Source of the DNA: Neckera pumila
Lineage: Eukaryota > Streptophyta > Bryopsida > Hypnales > Neckeraceae
Direction of reading: 5' to 3'
Assembly (NCBI GenBank): GCA_963969595.1
Contig: OZ018414.1
Coordinates: 15,731,660 to 15,795,659, forward strand
DNA length: 64,000 nucleotides
Position numbers and translations under genes: made by a program. The notes below the pieces were generated by a model. That model was not told the DNA's origin and did no database searches. It worked only from the letters and a program-made list of their open reading frames with translations. Positions 44,008 to 57,622 of this stretch are shown one piece after another. Positions within the stretch are counted from its first letter, which is position 1. Each line of letters opens with the position of its first letter.

Positions 44008-44940
44008 TTAACCCCTAAAGGTTTTTTATTATGTTTTCACCAAAATTGCTCCAAAACTGCCATTGCTAGTACAAGTACCAAATTTTGAAAAAAAAACATT
44101 TTTGGACACATATAACCATAGGATCTTGTAGTAAACTGGTTTGAGAAGATGTGGAAAAAATTTCAAAATTTTCCACCATGTAGATTGCAAGATAATAGCG
44201 TTTGAATCAACAAAAATGCTTTTTTTGTCCCTGCGAAAAACCGGGCAGCTGCACTTCACAAGGTCACATTTATATGAAAAAATGTCCCAAAGGGTGGTAA
44301 ATCTTTGGATTCTTTTTCCTAGACAAGTTGGCCACATGCTTGAACAGTTTTAGATCATTTGGAATTGTACAACTTATAGGAAAAAATAGTAAGTAGAAAA
44401 AAGTAGAGAATGATTCAAAACACTAAATTGTTACAAATTTAATTATGGAATTGAAAAATGCCAATCCCAACGGTCGTAATGTTAAAATAAATAATCTACA
44501 CCCAATGTTTTTATTCTTTTTCAAAAATATTGAAAACTGAATTAAATAAATGACTTTAAAGTTTTTTTTAGAGTAGGGATTCCATAACTACCCTCAAACT
44601 AAGAATCCTCATAAGTTTTGGCTCATTGATTGGAATGGAATGATTCAAAGCTTCCCGCGTACATATAAATCTAAAGAACCAATTTCAAATTTTAATTTTA
44701 AAAAAAAGTGATTTTTAAAGAATTTTTTTTGCTGCCCAAAGATCAAAGAAAACTACATATCATGCAATAACTTTTTAACCTTGTTGTCAAATGTTATGAA
44801 AATTGTTGGGCCTTAAAGCTACTCCTCGGACACATCTTGTGTGAAAATTTCAAAGAAAAAAAATAAAAATTCCATTTGTAGTGAGCTGTCCAAAATTGCT
44901 ATGTTGCTAAAAAAATGGGGTTTGGTCCTTTAGGGGTTAA
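44008..44940 (+). mobile_element. TTAA element type 1, complete
   Basis: TTAA at 44008-44011 and 44937-44940, with termini CCCCTAAAGG and GGTCCTTTAGGGG. The length is 933 bp. The interior is closely similar to the copies at 1332 and 41711. Non-coding. Confidence 0.85.
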
Positions 44941-46855
44941 GTTACAGTACTTGTTTTTTCCTTTTGCATTTGTAGCAACACTGCGGGGCTAGAGAATTTA
45001 TAAGCATATCGATTATGCATCCTCTTCCTAATTGCGTTGATCAAATAAATAAATGTAGAGAGGGATGCAATTTGGAAGACAATCCATAATGAATATGAAC
45101 ATCTTAGTGGTACCAAGACAATGGTCATGCGGTGAAATGACCATTCAATGTATACCATGGAGCTTGACATTGTATTGACAAGTACGTAAAGGAGTTGGAA
45201 TGGTACACAAATTTATTAAGCAAAATCTAGAAAAGTCAAGCAACAAAAAATCAAAGGGAGGAGAGATGAAGTATGATTGTTGACCACATGGCACATTAGA
45301 CTCTATATTAGGCTACAAAAGATCACAAATAAGGTAGGATGACCTAAATCCGAGCATGTTTCTAATAGCTAATTCCAAAAAAAAGTAGGTGCTTATTGCA
45401 TTCTCTTCAAGGGCACGATTTAATTATACACTAGATTTAAACTAGTATGAATTTGATAAATTAGAGTCACAAGCATTAAATTTAGGATAAATAAATGTGG
45501 TGTCTTCCAATGAAATGTCTTCATTAAATCTTAAAATGAAAGGATTTTGTTTTCCAATAACTTAATCCAAGTGTGCAATCATGACCCCGACACCCAGTTG
45601 ACTTCTGACGTGTTTTTTTTACTTGTGACCATTTAGCTAATGTTGGGTGTGGAAAATTCCACATTGCAATCTCTGTGCAGACTGCTACTGAATGTTATGA
45701 ACATCTTTGGGCTGTGACCAATTGACCAAAAATCATACTTAAAAAAACATTGCTCTCAGCATGCGTGCAGTAAGTACGAAATTGTGGGCATCCGTGCCCC
45801 TCACTTGTCCGCCCACCTCCCCTTGTGCAGACAAGCGGTCGGGGGCTCAGGGCCACAATGAACTGAGGTTGGCAGATTACAAAACCAGAACAAGTCTCCA
45901 AATTGCAATTGCGGTGGGGAATGCACACCCTGGAATCGCAAGATGGATGAATGGACAAATGGTATCCCATTCATCGCCATTTTCGAGGTGCACGTCATTA
46001 TTTGTTGTCCTTCCCTTTGACATTGAGTAGCTGCCTATGATCCAAGTGGATGAGAAATACACTTGTCAGGATTGAATGTAAGTTTAACCCTTAAACGTCG
46101 AAGTGAACGTTTTGCGGCCGATGAATGACAAGGAATTGTCTATGTAGGACAAAAGTACAACTATTCATCTTGTTATGAGAATTTTGTTGTGAAAAGGGGA
46201 GGGCTTATATAAAAGTTTGACCTCCATTGAGTACTTTTGGTTTTTTCAAAGCAGGTGATGTCATACAGTGCCCAAAAAAGATGATTTCTATGGGCACCAA
46301 TCGACATTCAATTTAATTTCTAAAAATTATATCAAATTAGATAGACCAAAAAGCTAGGTGAAGACCAAAATATGAAAAACAAGATGTTGAAAATACCCAC
46401 ATATGCAACCTCCATAACATATGGCCTTGGTTTTAATCAACTATAATGCATTTTAGTCCAATCTGAAGGAATGTAATTCATTTTTGTTTACAAAATTCTT
46501 GCAGCCCTTTCAAGAAGGAATCCAAAAATGTCACTGCAAGCATGAAAAGAATACTCTTCAAGGACAATGATAGCATTGGAAACCAAATGATACAAGTTCT
46601 TCTATTACATGTTTTTTTACATTGGGGAGCAAACTACCAACCTTTTGGGGGCTTCTTTTCATGTAAAAAATTTAAGAAAAATGATTGAAACCAAAACATT
46701 GTGAATGAGTTTTCATTTCATCGAAAGGAACTTGTTCAATGAATTTTTGGAAAATTATGCACAAGTGTTTCAATTCTTTGTGCATATTGTGAGGTTTTGT
46801 TTTTCCTTGTAAAAGACCAATGAGCCCACTTAGGACTAATAGAACAACCTAATAG
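44941..46855. other. Intergenic, nothing firmly recognised
   Basis: A GC-richer patch at 45750-46030 has an open plus-strand frame of about 89 codons (with LRLADYKTRTSLQIAIAVG), but it also has overlapping frames on the other strand and no splice context. I do not call a gene. The remainder is AT-rich. Confidence 0.35.
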
Positions 46856-47434
46856 CTAGGAGAGAATGGAGAAGTTGTATACGTAGGAGCCAGAAATATT
46901 TCTTTGTGTGCAAATGGATTCATTGTAGGAGATGTTAACTTCAGGGGATGTCAGACCTTGTGATTCATGCTTGTCACCAAAGTTGGGCACAATGCTATCC
47001 CAGAGGATCTCCATCGAGATTGGGAATACGAATCTTAGAATCGCCTTCTTCTGCGTCCCAGCTCTTGGATATCTCGAAATGGCCATTATTGTACACATGC
47101 AACTGGCCTGTTTCGACCATTTGAAAACTGAGGGGTTAAATTTTTGCAAATTGCCGGCATTTTTTGTCGTGGTTATTGAGAGTGACCTGCTTTGGGTGCA
47201 GCTTATGATGACTACATCAGATTCCTGCATGCCGAAAAAGTTTCAGTCGCTGGAATCACAACTGTAACATGTCCGGTGAATCCAGGGTTGGCAATCATCA
47301 GATCTCAACTTGCCAAGCATAAACCATCGGCAGTCTTGTAACTTCTCGAATTGTTCCCAGGGAAACACGTTAAATCCTGCATTCAAAGTAGGACCAGCAG
47401 GTTGAAAATGCAAGGATTTTTTTTTATTTTTCAA
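46856..47434 (-). pseudogene. Unrecognised minus-strand ORF with one in-frame TGA
   Basis: A single frame runs from 47434 to 46856, broken only by TGA at 47243-47245. Words include NVFPWEQFEKLQDCRWFML before the stop, and VVIISCTQSRSLSI and FPISMEILWDSIVPNFGD after it. The composition looks coding, but I do not recognise the family. The overlapping plus-strand frame at 46932-47267 is taken as its shadow, though the reverse cannot be excluded. Confidence 0.3.
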
Positions 47435-48042
47435 GTATTAATGTTTTTTTGAATTTTGAATTCATATTTGCAATCAAAGGCCCCAAATTAGCTAGGAGAG
47501 ATCAACATCTAACCTTAGACACGGCTCAAACGAACGGCTTGAACGTGCTAGTTAATCCTCCAACATTCACTATGATTGCTGCTGCGACCACTCTAACAGG
47601 TGTTGACGGTCACTCTTACAGCTGTTAGCAACTCCATTTATCCGAACGAAACCAGTTTTGGAGAGTATTTATTTCACTGGAAGCTTACGACATAAGGTGC
47701 AAGTTCCAGTTCCTGTGACCTTACAAGCAAAGTGTAGAGACAAACATGATTCTAATTGTTGCTTTGTCCCCTCGGCCGTTTCAGTTTTCATTCTCGAGAA
47801 GAGGTGAAATGTGCCTTTCTTCTTGGAGTTGACACTTGAGGAAATTGTGTAGATAAGGAGGAGGTCCTAAAATGGAGCGTTTAAGGGCTGGAACTGAATT
47901 TTGAGGAGGTGAAACAACTTCAAACATTTATTAGTGAATTTTCCTTGAAAGACAAATTGAATTAATAGCTACCCCAAGTCGTTTCATATTTTTCTGAGCT
48001 TTGTGAAATTAGTTATAAAATGTTGAAGCTGAATTGCCATAG

Positions 48043-48156
48043 GGCTCTAAAATGGTGCCCTAGCTAAAATGTACACTGTAGGTATGTTGTTGAAGGCTAT
48101 GAAAAAGTGACATGTATAAATGATGTACATTTTACTTAGGGCACCATTTTAGAGCC
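48043..48156. mobile_element. Short inverted-repeat element
   Basis: The 33-bp arms 48043-48075 and 48124-48156 are inverses with two mismatches (GGCTCTAAAATGGTGCCC at the outer end). A 48-bp loop separates them. No target duplication identified. Confidence 0.7.
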
Positions 48157-50971
48157 TGCTCCCTTAGAGAGACCTTTTAGGGCGAGGTGTGTGCTGTGTC
48201 CTGCTGTGAGTGATATGATGCCACCCATGCCAAGCATCTTGCTGAGAATAAGATCAACAATTACGATTGTAAATTGGAAGATGCACCTTGAGCAAGAGGA
48301 TGCAACATTCTTTAGCCCCCTGGAAGAGTGTACCTTTTACTTTGAGAATTGGAATCAACAATTGCATTTTGACATGACTAGGTATCGATCCAATTCATTC
48401 CAATGCAGCGCAGGAATGTAGTTCCTGTGTGTGTAAACTATAAGCGACTTCAAACATCGTGAACTGAAGAAAGGGAAAAATGATTAGAGATTCAGGGTGT
48501 GAGCAATACATATGTCATTTTTTAGACAAGCAATTTAAGTCCTCTTTTGATTCCAATCAAACATTCTTGAAAAGCAAATACGTAATTAAAATTATTCAAT
48601 TGTGAGTTGCCTAATATTTTGAATGAAAATCTTCCCCAAGCATATTTGTTTACTTTACTATTTACGAAGTGGGAGAATGAGGGCGTCATGGGATAGTCAA
48701 GATTCCGGGCATCATGGCCACTTTTACGGTGTCACAAAGCCTCTGTAAAGAATGTTTTAAGGTGATAAGCTGGGCATAGTTCTCAGTACCTTGAGAGTTG
48801 GCAGTAGGAACACAAGTCTCAAGACAATATCTTTCATTGATGTGGAACACAAAAGATTGTTGTCGCATGCATCAACAATGAACATGGTTCGGATATTTCA
48901 TTACCCACCTACAAGTGTACATCTCTCGTTTCTCTACTTATTCAAGAATTCGTATGAAAGTGCAAAGGCCTTACTGGTACTGAACTGCAGCAATGCTTAA
49001 GGTAAAAGACCCCATTGCGGTCAAATGGCCTATGATGGACACCTAATGATCCCATTGTGATTTTTCATACCACAATCAATGTCGTACATGGTTATAGTTA
49101 TGGAGTCATTAGTGACCTCAGTAGGTACTTCCAACTTTTCAATGTAAAATTCTTTATAAAAATTGATTTTTTAGGTTTTCCATGATTAAAAATGTTGTGA
49201 CTGTATTGGGTAGGAAGATGACCATATTGGATTATGATTTTGTTGGTCATGAGGTAGTCTACAGCCCCATGTAGATTGATCACTTCAAAAATTCAAAATT
49301 AATTCATACTTGGTCCAAAAAGTATAATTTCAAATGTCTTCATTATCTCTCACACTTATCTTCATACGGGAAAAAATTTGAAGAATTTCAGCAATAGCAA
49401 GTGGCTGAACTCCTAATTCTGACCACAATAGGCTGGTTTACCTTGTATCTGCAATGCTATTTGAGCACCCCACCAAATGCGCATACCACCCCACCAAAAT
49501 GAAAACATCAGATCATCCTACAAAATGGGCAATTTGGCACTATCACTGTTGATTTCACCTTTGAGTAGTGCTCGCACCCCTTTGCTCTTGAAACTAGTCG
49601 AGAGCATAGACCATCATTTTCAAGTTTCTGGGCCCCTTGCAAACAGATTGACAAGCCCATGGAATACTTGGCCCTTGAGTTGACGCGCTTGGAGTATCTC
49701 ACCATCCACACTCCATACGCTTTCCTTGTCTCCACATGTTGAAAATGTGAACAAGGGTGTCTGCAGCATCGATAAGAAAACCGGGCATAACGACTGTCAT
49801 GCTAAAATAAATTTCATAACATTTCAAATTGGGGAACATGTACCAAAAAATTCCAATAGGAAATTAGCTTACAAAAAAATCTCATAAAAAGCCCATTTTT
49901 CAACAATTTATGGCATGTATATACACTAATTTCTTCAAAATGTGAACAATGGAGTTTTAGGTTTTAATTTGCTCTATAAGAAGACAAAATAAAAAATAAA
50001 AAGCGCCCAAAACATCAAACTTTGGCAAACTCAATAAATTTGTATCCAAGTTGAAGTAAAGGATAGTACGTTGGGCACATTGGAGTTGGCATGGGAGGAA
50101 GTTGGATCAGGGTTAGCAAAGCTTGATTCATCACAAATCACTAACATTGGATCATGTTCTCTTTGATTTTGAAGTTTTCCTTATCTATTGATTTTGAAGA
50201 TGTTCTTTGCTCCATTAGCTATAATTTTAGAATATTCAGTATTAAATTTCAATGATACCAAAATATAGAGCAATGATCTCCCATAGCTTGTAAAACAATA
50301 TACATTGTGTGTTCTAAGATGAGAAGAGAGGTTTATACAAGTGAGGTGGTAGGTGGTAAAACAACATATGTGGGATACGTAAATTAGAATGAGTGACTAG
50401 GACCTAAATTAAAATAAAGATTTCAGGCCTCCATTTTGGCATAGTAAAATAATTTTTTTCAAAAATTTTGAATGAAAATAATTTAGGAAATCAAACTAAC
50501 TTTCACCTCCAAAAAACCATTTGAAATTTCAAGTCTTCAATCAAAAGTTATGAACAAATTTTAGTGAGGGGTTGGAAGGGAATTTCATTGACATTTTCAA
50601 ACATCCTCTTTGAATTTTGTCTATAACTTTTTTAAGAGGCTTAAAATCACAAATGAGTTTTGAAATATGAAATTAAGCTTGATTTCCCAATTTTTTATAG
50701 TTCAAATTCTTTTGAAATATATTAATCTATTATGCCAAAGGGAGGTTTGAAATTATGCTTTGAACATAATTCCTTGGTTTTAACAATGAGTGATTAAGCT
50801 CTCATCTTCAAATTATTCCATACCTTTTAAAGATTTATGACGGACAATAGAATGGATTACAAAATGGCCTCTCTATCCTTCATTCCTACAAATGTCAAAG
50901 GAACAATTGTTTCATTTTACCATCAAATTTTTTTGGATGGTAGTTTGTTGTTTGACAAATGGATATTTGAA
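48157..50971. other. Intergenic with a dispersed repeat copy
   Basis: Short coding-like frames on both strands (for example minus 48868-48686 with LKHSLQRLCDTVKVAMMPG, plus 49477-49683) have no supporting structure. 49805-49922 is the second copy of the repeat at 4838-4960. The rest is AT-rich and unremarkable. Confidence 0.35.
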
Positions 50972-51895
50972 TTAACCCTTAAAATACCAAGGCAATTTCT
51001 GGCTCCAAAACCACTGAAAACTGCCATTTCTGTTGCAATCACTTCCTAAACCAAATTTTTCTTCTTCTTAGGATCTAACCGTAGGATCTTGTACTTCACT
51101 TGTCTTAGATCATGTGCTAAAAATTTCATGAAGTTTGACCGCACGGATTGGAAGATTTAAGCATTTGAAGTTGGAAAAAGAAGTTTTTTTGAACTGTGTC
51201 CTGCACTTTTAGATGAATTTGACGGCCATTTGTGGATTTTTTTTGCACTACACAACATTAAGTTAAAATTTTTTGTGTTGAACATTTGAGTTGAGAATCG
51301 GGGAAAAAAGTTTCAGAATGTCAAAAATTGATTTTCACATATAAAAAAATTGTTAAGTAGAAGTAGGTCCAAAATTGAACAAAACACTAAATCGTTAATA
51401 GCTCTTAGGTGGAATTAAAACTCCATAATCCCAATGGTGGGATTGTTCTTGCAAACAAACTTTACCTTGTAAAAAAGAAATTGAAAGAAATTGAAAATTG
51501 CATTCAAAAATGAATTCTATAAGTTTGTTTTTTTGAAGATGCCTAGATTGCCTGAAAAACAAGATTGTCCATAACTTTCTCATTTTGAGTCCAAATAGAT
51601 TGAATCAAAGCTTCAAATGTAGAAAAAAACATGATCTTTGAGAAAAAAAAATTCAAAAAAAAAATTCAATTTTTTGAATTTTTTTTTTCTGCCTGGCAAA
51701 TTGCTTTTTGGACTTTGGGTAGCATAACTTTTGCTCCCGGGCACCGATTGGAAAAAGAATTATATTTTTAGAAAGCTAATATAATTTCTTGTCTTCAAAA
51801 AAAGCTTCAAAAAATTAGGTCTAAATTTTAGGTCGCACGGGTCTGCTCAAAATCCCAAATGTCCCATGAGGGGACTTTGGTACTTTAGGGGGTAA
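50972..51895 (+). mobile_element. TTAA element type 2, opposite orientation to the copy at 2843
   Basis: The left end is TTAA CCCTTAAAATACC. The right end is TACTTTAGGGG followed by GTAA (decayed TTAA). The interior matches the inverse of 2843-3760, for example CCGTAGGATCTTGTACTTC and AAATTTCATGAAGTTTGACC. 924 bp, non-coding. Confidence 0.75.
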
Positions 51896-52684
51896 TGGAT
51901 TTTTTTGGGTGTTTTCTTTTTCTTCAAATGTGGCAATTAGGAATAATCTCCTTATTAGGCAAAAAAAAGCCATGAGCAATCGCTTCCTACTACCACCTCC
52001 TTATACATTGTATCAAATTCATTAGTCCAGAAAAATATCAATAATGTATCTTGGTCTAAACTTAGGGTGAGCTGCCTAAGGCCCTACCTAAGCCCTTTTG
52101 GGCATTGCAATGCAAATTTTGTTGTAGTGTGAATTACCCTGTCCAAACTACCTCTGTTAATGGAAAATGGCATTTCCTCCCATAACTCATGAGTACATCC
52201 GATTTAAAATTTTTTTGGTAGAGCAATAAGATATTCCTCATCTCCACATCCATAAAAACATTTAAAAAATATAATAAAATTTTCTAAGCTACCCTAAATT
52301 GCTATGTTGCCAAAAATGTAGTTTGGTCCTTAAAGGGTTTAAATAACAAAATTTTAATAATTTCTCAATTTAATTCTTCAAATAAAATAATTCAAATCCA
52401 TACTTTTAGTGCAAAATAAAAATTAATTAAGAAGATTCAAAATCTTGTAATCAAGTAGAATAAGGTGCAAAAAAATGTTTTCTTCACTTTTAATGCAAAT
52501 ATCTTACAAACTAAACAATCACAGTTTTTGAAATTTCTTCTACTCATTCCTTTAAACAAGTTTAGTGCAAGAGAGGTATATAAAAACGAAATTAGAAAAT
52601 TTTTTCTCAATGTAGTACAAATAAAAATTTTGAGGGATTTTGACAACAACCAAAAAAATAAGGCCTTGATCCTTTAGGAATGAA
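51896..52684 (+). mobile_element. Two TTAA-element end fragments
   Basis: About 52180-52342 resembles the right end of type 1 (TTTGGTCCTTAAAGGG then TTAA at 52339-52342). About 52440-52684 resembles the right end of type 2 (CAAATATCTTACAA..., ending TTGATCCTTTAGG). Both lack their left parts. Confidence 0.5.
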
Positions 52685-55600
52685 TAGCCATCCTAATGGC
52701 TCTTTAATTATTATCCAAAACATATTGCCAATGTTGCTTGAAAAACCCAAATTGTGTTTAATCCTTTTACTTTTGAATCATTTTTTGAATTTTTCACATT
52801 TTTTCTTATAAATTCATACAAACATATTCTTTCTATGAGTTTCATTAAATTGGTCATAAAAAAAGAATCTTTTAAAGATTCAAAATTGTTATGGATGAAA
52901 GAAAAGATATTGTGACAAGTTATTGACTTGAAGTACTTTGTTCATCATCTTAAATATGGACGTTGAAGCCTTATGGGTTAAGACAATCTTTAATTTTTTA
53001 TTCGTACTTTTTATATGCCCACCATAGGCCTCAAAGTTTTACCATTGGACTAGTACAAGAAGAAAAGCCTATACATCTAAAATACAGGAGACAAGTTTTA
53101 CACGATGGATTTTCATTTTTTGTAAAATAGTTGAAGACTTAAACTAAAAGATGGAATTCCCACATAGAATAACAATCATTAAAATCAATCATTTACTTAT
53201 CGAACAAGATCATTCCACTAACCCCAAAAAACACCAACCATCTCCAGCCTTGGAATTTGGAACCAAAGCTAGTGTTACTTAAAAAATAAATTATTTGTAA
53301 TCCACCATGGAAATATGGATATTATATATGGTCCACGGTGGATACATAAATGCAATTTCATAGATACAGATGAAAATATAGATATATTTGGAGATACATA
53401 CATATAGAGATAATTATGTATACAAGCAACTATATATGCTATATTCTTTGTTGTAGTTGCACTAAAACATACAATATATTTGGAGTAATTTTTTTGATTA
53501 AGAAAATATATCCAATAAGCTTACTAGGATTTTCAAAATAAGGTGAAACATCCAAAAATATCCTTGTATCCATTCTTGACAAGTAGGCTTTTATTGAAAG
53601 TGTTTCCAAAAGTGCCATTAAATCATTCCCTTCTTCATATCCCTAAATGCCCAATAGACCATATATAGGTGATTTAATATTTTGGATTTGTTTTGGTATG
53701 GGCAGTTAAATTCCTTTGACAGTTTTAAATTTTTTTACAAATAGTATTAAAGATTAATTCTTAGAAGCTTTTATTTTTTACTAAATAGATAAATATTTTA
53801 TTTTTGAGAGGTCCTCAAAGGCACATATGTACCATTGTGGAACAGTAAGGCTTACAAATTTCACTTGATTTCCCGGCTTTAAGCAAAGCTTGCCAGTTTC
53901 ACTTGAATTGAGATCTTAAATTTGTAATTATCCATTGTTTGCTTTGAAAATGGTCTCAATAGAAAGGATAACGTGTTTTCATGATTTTCACTACTGGAAA
54001 TTAGAACATTCAATAGTTGATTTGGAGTTATTTGCAATTTCTACATATAAAAAAAATTGCATTTCAATAATTGCAAGGAAGATTGTAAAATGAGTTTGAT
54101 AGCTTTTTATTTGAACTTAAGGTTTTAGGAAGTGCATTTTAGTGTGCCACTACAATTTCTAGTTGCTTATGTCACCTCCAATCCCAAAAATTCCTATATG
54201 CAAATATCCCAAACATTGTGGGGAGCGGAAGCATACTAAAAATAGAATATTTTCATTTTTCTTGTTATAATACCACAACTCCTATGCAATTTTGCACTCA
54301 AATTTGATTTTGCTCTCAAATTTGGTATGCATAATAATAAGCAAGCTCTTTAAATATTTATGCAATTAGACTTTGATAAAAAAAAACAATTTACTTCATG
54401 TGCAAAATTGGTATGTATGCTAATAAGCAAGCTCTTTAAACATCTATACAATTAGATTTTGGAAAATAAAACAATTTACTTCATTGGAGATAACTATAAG
54501 CCCATGCTGTTTTTTCATAGGAAAAACACACTTGAAAAGGCTTGGGCACTTAGGGGTTAATTGCAATTGGTTGCTTTAGTGTTAATTATCTAAATATCAA
54601 TTTTATGACCAAGCTATATGATGGTTTCAAAGGCCCATGGAGCTTCCACTTTGAAAATTCATAGTAATTACAAGTCTTATCCAAAACTTCAATTTTTGGT
54701 TTTGAAAATTCATGATTTTCAATCGCTAATACCACCAAAATGTTTTTTTCTTGAAAAAGTTGCCTCCAACTATGCTGAATTGCTTATTTTGACGTTTTTT
54801 TTGGGGGGGGTCGCCTTATCTAAGAACAGAGAGAGATTGATTATTCTGAAGTGTTATCCTTGTTCATATTTAATATTTTGTAGCATACGCATGGTAATAT
54901 ACATCCAGTATGAACTACAAACACGTCAAGACTTTCTTCCAAGACCAAGAATGAATGAAATACACTACTTCGCTGGAGCTTGTCGAGCCGCTCACCTCTT
55001 GAAATTGACTGCATGAAATTACAAAGTGACAGACACAGCCTGGTTGCAGAGGATGTGACCGTCATGCTCATCAGCCCTGCTTGCCCATTCTGCCCATTCC
55101 AAGCACTGACAATCAAGTATTCACAAATTGGATCAGATGGGGAGTGAGAAAATTACTTTTTAGCTATTGAATTGAAGAGAGCACCTTGTCTTCTCTCATA
55201 CAAATAAAGCAACAGAAAAGCAGAAAAGCCAAAAATTCAACAACATCATGAAGCCAGTTTATGTATTAATGCAACTTTCAATGAAATTTCACAGCTTGAG
55301 TAGGAAATTAATTAATAGTTCAAAATTCATAACTCCAGCTGTGAAATTCTGTGGGTCTATAGACTCTTTAGATGTCTCTGGTGAAGGCCATCGATCATAA
55401 GCAGTTCTGAATCCGTGAGTCCATCTTTTGGCATTCTTCTTAATTTCATGTTCCTGTATAAATTCATGGGAAGTGGAAGCGTTGGATTCTCCTTTGTTTC
55501 GTCCTTGAGCTGTTTTTTCAGTTTTCCCGGAGCACATGCCAATCATGGGACTAGATTCAAAGCATCCGGGCTAGTTGCGCCTTGCAAGACCATGAAGAAA

Positions 55601-56257
55601 AATTCAGTCACATTCGTTGAGACATTGAGCTTCTGATTCCAGGCTACGTGTGCACTATAACTTGTTACAACCTGGTTGTGCGCGTTCATTCAAGGCAGTC
55701 CATACTGCCATACTTTGAATCCCACAAGGAGATCGAAAATTGTATCCGACTGTGGAAATGGAGAGACTGTTGCTCAAGATTCGGGAGCTTGAGAGAGAAG
55801 CCCAGATTTTGATCGACCGGGAGCCTGGCAGCGACAGCATCCCTTCGCCATTGCAAGTGCAGCAGAAATGCAAGAGTCCAGTGCAACAGGCGCCACGATT
55901 CTTGCCTCGGCTCTCCACTGCTAGCAAATCCCATGGAGTTGCTGTATCATCTGTGATGTTGCGAACATGATTCTCAACATAATCCACATTACATGATACA
56001 TTTCCTTCGAATATTTTTCTGAACGTGTTTTTTGCGTTTCCCTTCCGTTAGCTCCAGCAAGATTTTTTTCTAGTGAAGGAGAATTCCTACAGGCATGAAT
56101 TTGAAAGGCAAATCTTCATCCCTTTCCTTTGTCTGTACATTATGGTATTGCGTCTGTAAATTGGTTTCACCAGTTATGTGGAGTTCGAAGGATAATTTGT
56201 GGAGAAATTTTGTCAAGATATTCTTAGTCCTGAAGTCCTCCGAAGCAGTGTTTTAAA
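52685..56257. other. AT-rich intergenic DNA with minor fragments
   Basis: No complete gene. A TTAA-element right end (CTTAGGGG then TTAA) lies at 54549-54560. The plus-strand frame 55740-55970 (containing VEMERLLLKIRELEREAQIL, a short coiled-coil-like helix, then a Ser/Pro/Gln-rich tail) looks exon-like. It has no identified partner exons and a competing minus-strand frame, so I leave it as a possible remnant. Confidence 0.35.
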
Positions 56258-56466
56258 CAAAACCCTAAAGGACCATTAAAGGACCATTGTCTACAATGGT
56301 CGGGGCACAAAGGGGATTTTAGACAAGTACCTACAATCTCAATTTTTGACCTAATTTTTTTGAAGATAGAAAAATTGATTAGCTTCTTGGAAATACAATC
56401 TTCTTTTCAATCAGTGCCCAAAGAAGCTTTGATTTAGTCCATTTGAATTTATTATGAGAAAGTTAT

Positions 56467-57215
56467 GGGTGATTGCAAGAAACACTTAACAGTTTTCTGC
56501 CAAAAATGTTGTTTTTGGCCCCTGTCTTGGCAGTATTGCGCATCCTGCCAGTACTGCGCGATTTTAGTGCGCCTGCAAATCTGGACCGTTGATTTTGGAC
56601 GCCTGCAGATCTAGACCGTCAGTCAGTACTATGTAGTACTGCTTGACTGCTAGAAGTACTACAGGGACCATATGGAGCAAAAAATAGCAGAAAAGGGGTC
56701 TGTGGACTTTTTCATTTTTAGTAATTCCAAAAAAATTCAAAAAATTATATAAAAAATAGCCATTTTGCTAAAGAAGTTTGTGTTCACATTGCACTAAAAA
56801 ACTCATATAGGAAAAATTTTCCCTCTTCGTAGCCTAGGGGCAAAGGAGGTTCACTTTGACCCCATATGTGCAACAAACATGTTTCTATTTTCATAAAAAT
56901 TCAACGGGTTCCTTTGTAATGTTAGTAGACCTCCAACATGTCCAATTTGTGGCTTCAAATTTGCATTTTTGGGTCAAAAATAGGACTAAAAACCTCCAAA
57001 ATGGCCAAGGTAGACACCCAATCGGGGGCAGGTTAAAAATAGTAAACTAATTTTTAAAAAACTGAAAAAATTACTCAAGGTCTAAAACTTTTATTTGTAC
57101 CTTCATTACAAATTTCAAGCCAAACGGACCAAGGATGCAAAAGTTATAAGCAAAATACCACCTATTGGGGGCCAAGGAGACATCCAAAAAGGACAAGTGT
57201 TTCTTGCAATCACCC
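56467..57215. mobile_element. 749-bp TIR element nested in a type 2 TTAA element
   Basis: GGGTGATTGCAAGAAACACTT at 56467-56487 is repeated exactly inverted at 57195-57215 (21 bp). TTAT(G) precedes and follows it and joins host sequence that is contiguous in the intact copy, consistent with a 4-5 bp target duplication. The interior is non-coding and carries repeated GCCTGCAGATCTAGACCG-like words. Confidence 0.8.
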
Positions 57216-57622
57216 TTATGCACAATCTTGTTTTTCAGGCAATTACGACATCTTCTTGAAAAGATAACTTCTAGGATTCATTTTTGAATGCAGTTCTTAC
57301 AATTTTTCTGGAAAAAAGTTCCACATGGTTTCATTTACTGGTTAGAATGATCTCACCATTGGAATTATTGCATTTTAATTCCATCTTAGAAATATTAATA
57401 ATTTAGATTTTCGTTCTATCTCGTAGCTACTTCTATTTAACAATTTTTTAAAGAATAAAGGTTCATTTTTTTTAGTTCATTTTTTTCCGTGGACTCTCAA
57501 CTCAACTGTCCACCATAAATAGTTAAATTTCAAAGCTCTGAAATGCAGAAAATTAAAGTTAAGAGGGTTCAAAGTCAAATAATCTAGTCCCGCAATGTGC
57601 TGAAAAGCTTGTTTTTTTCACT

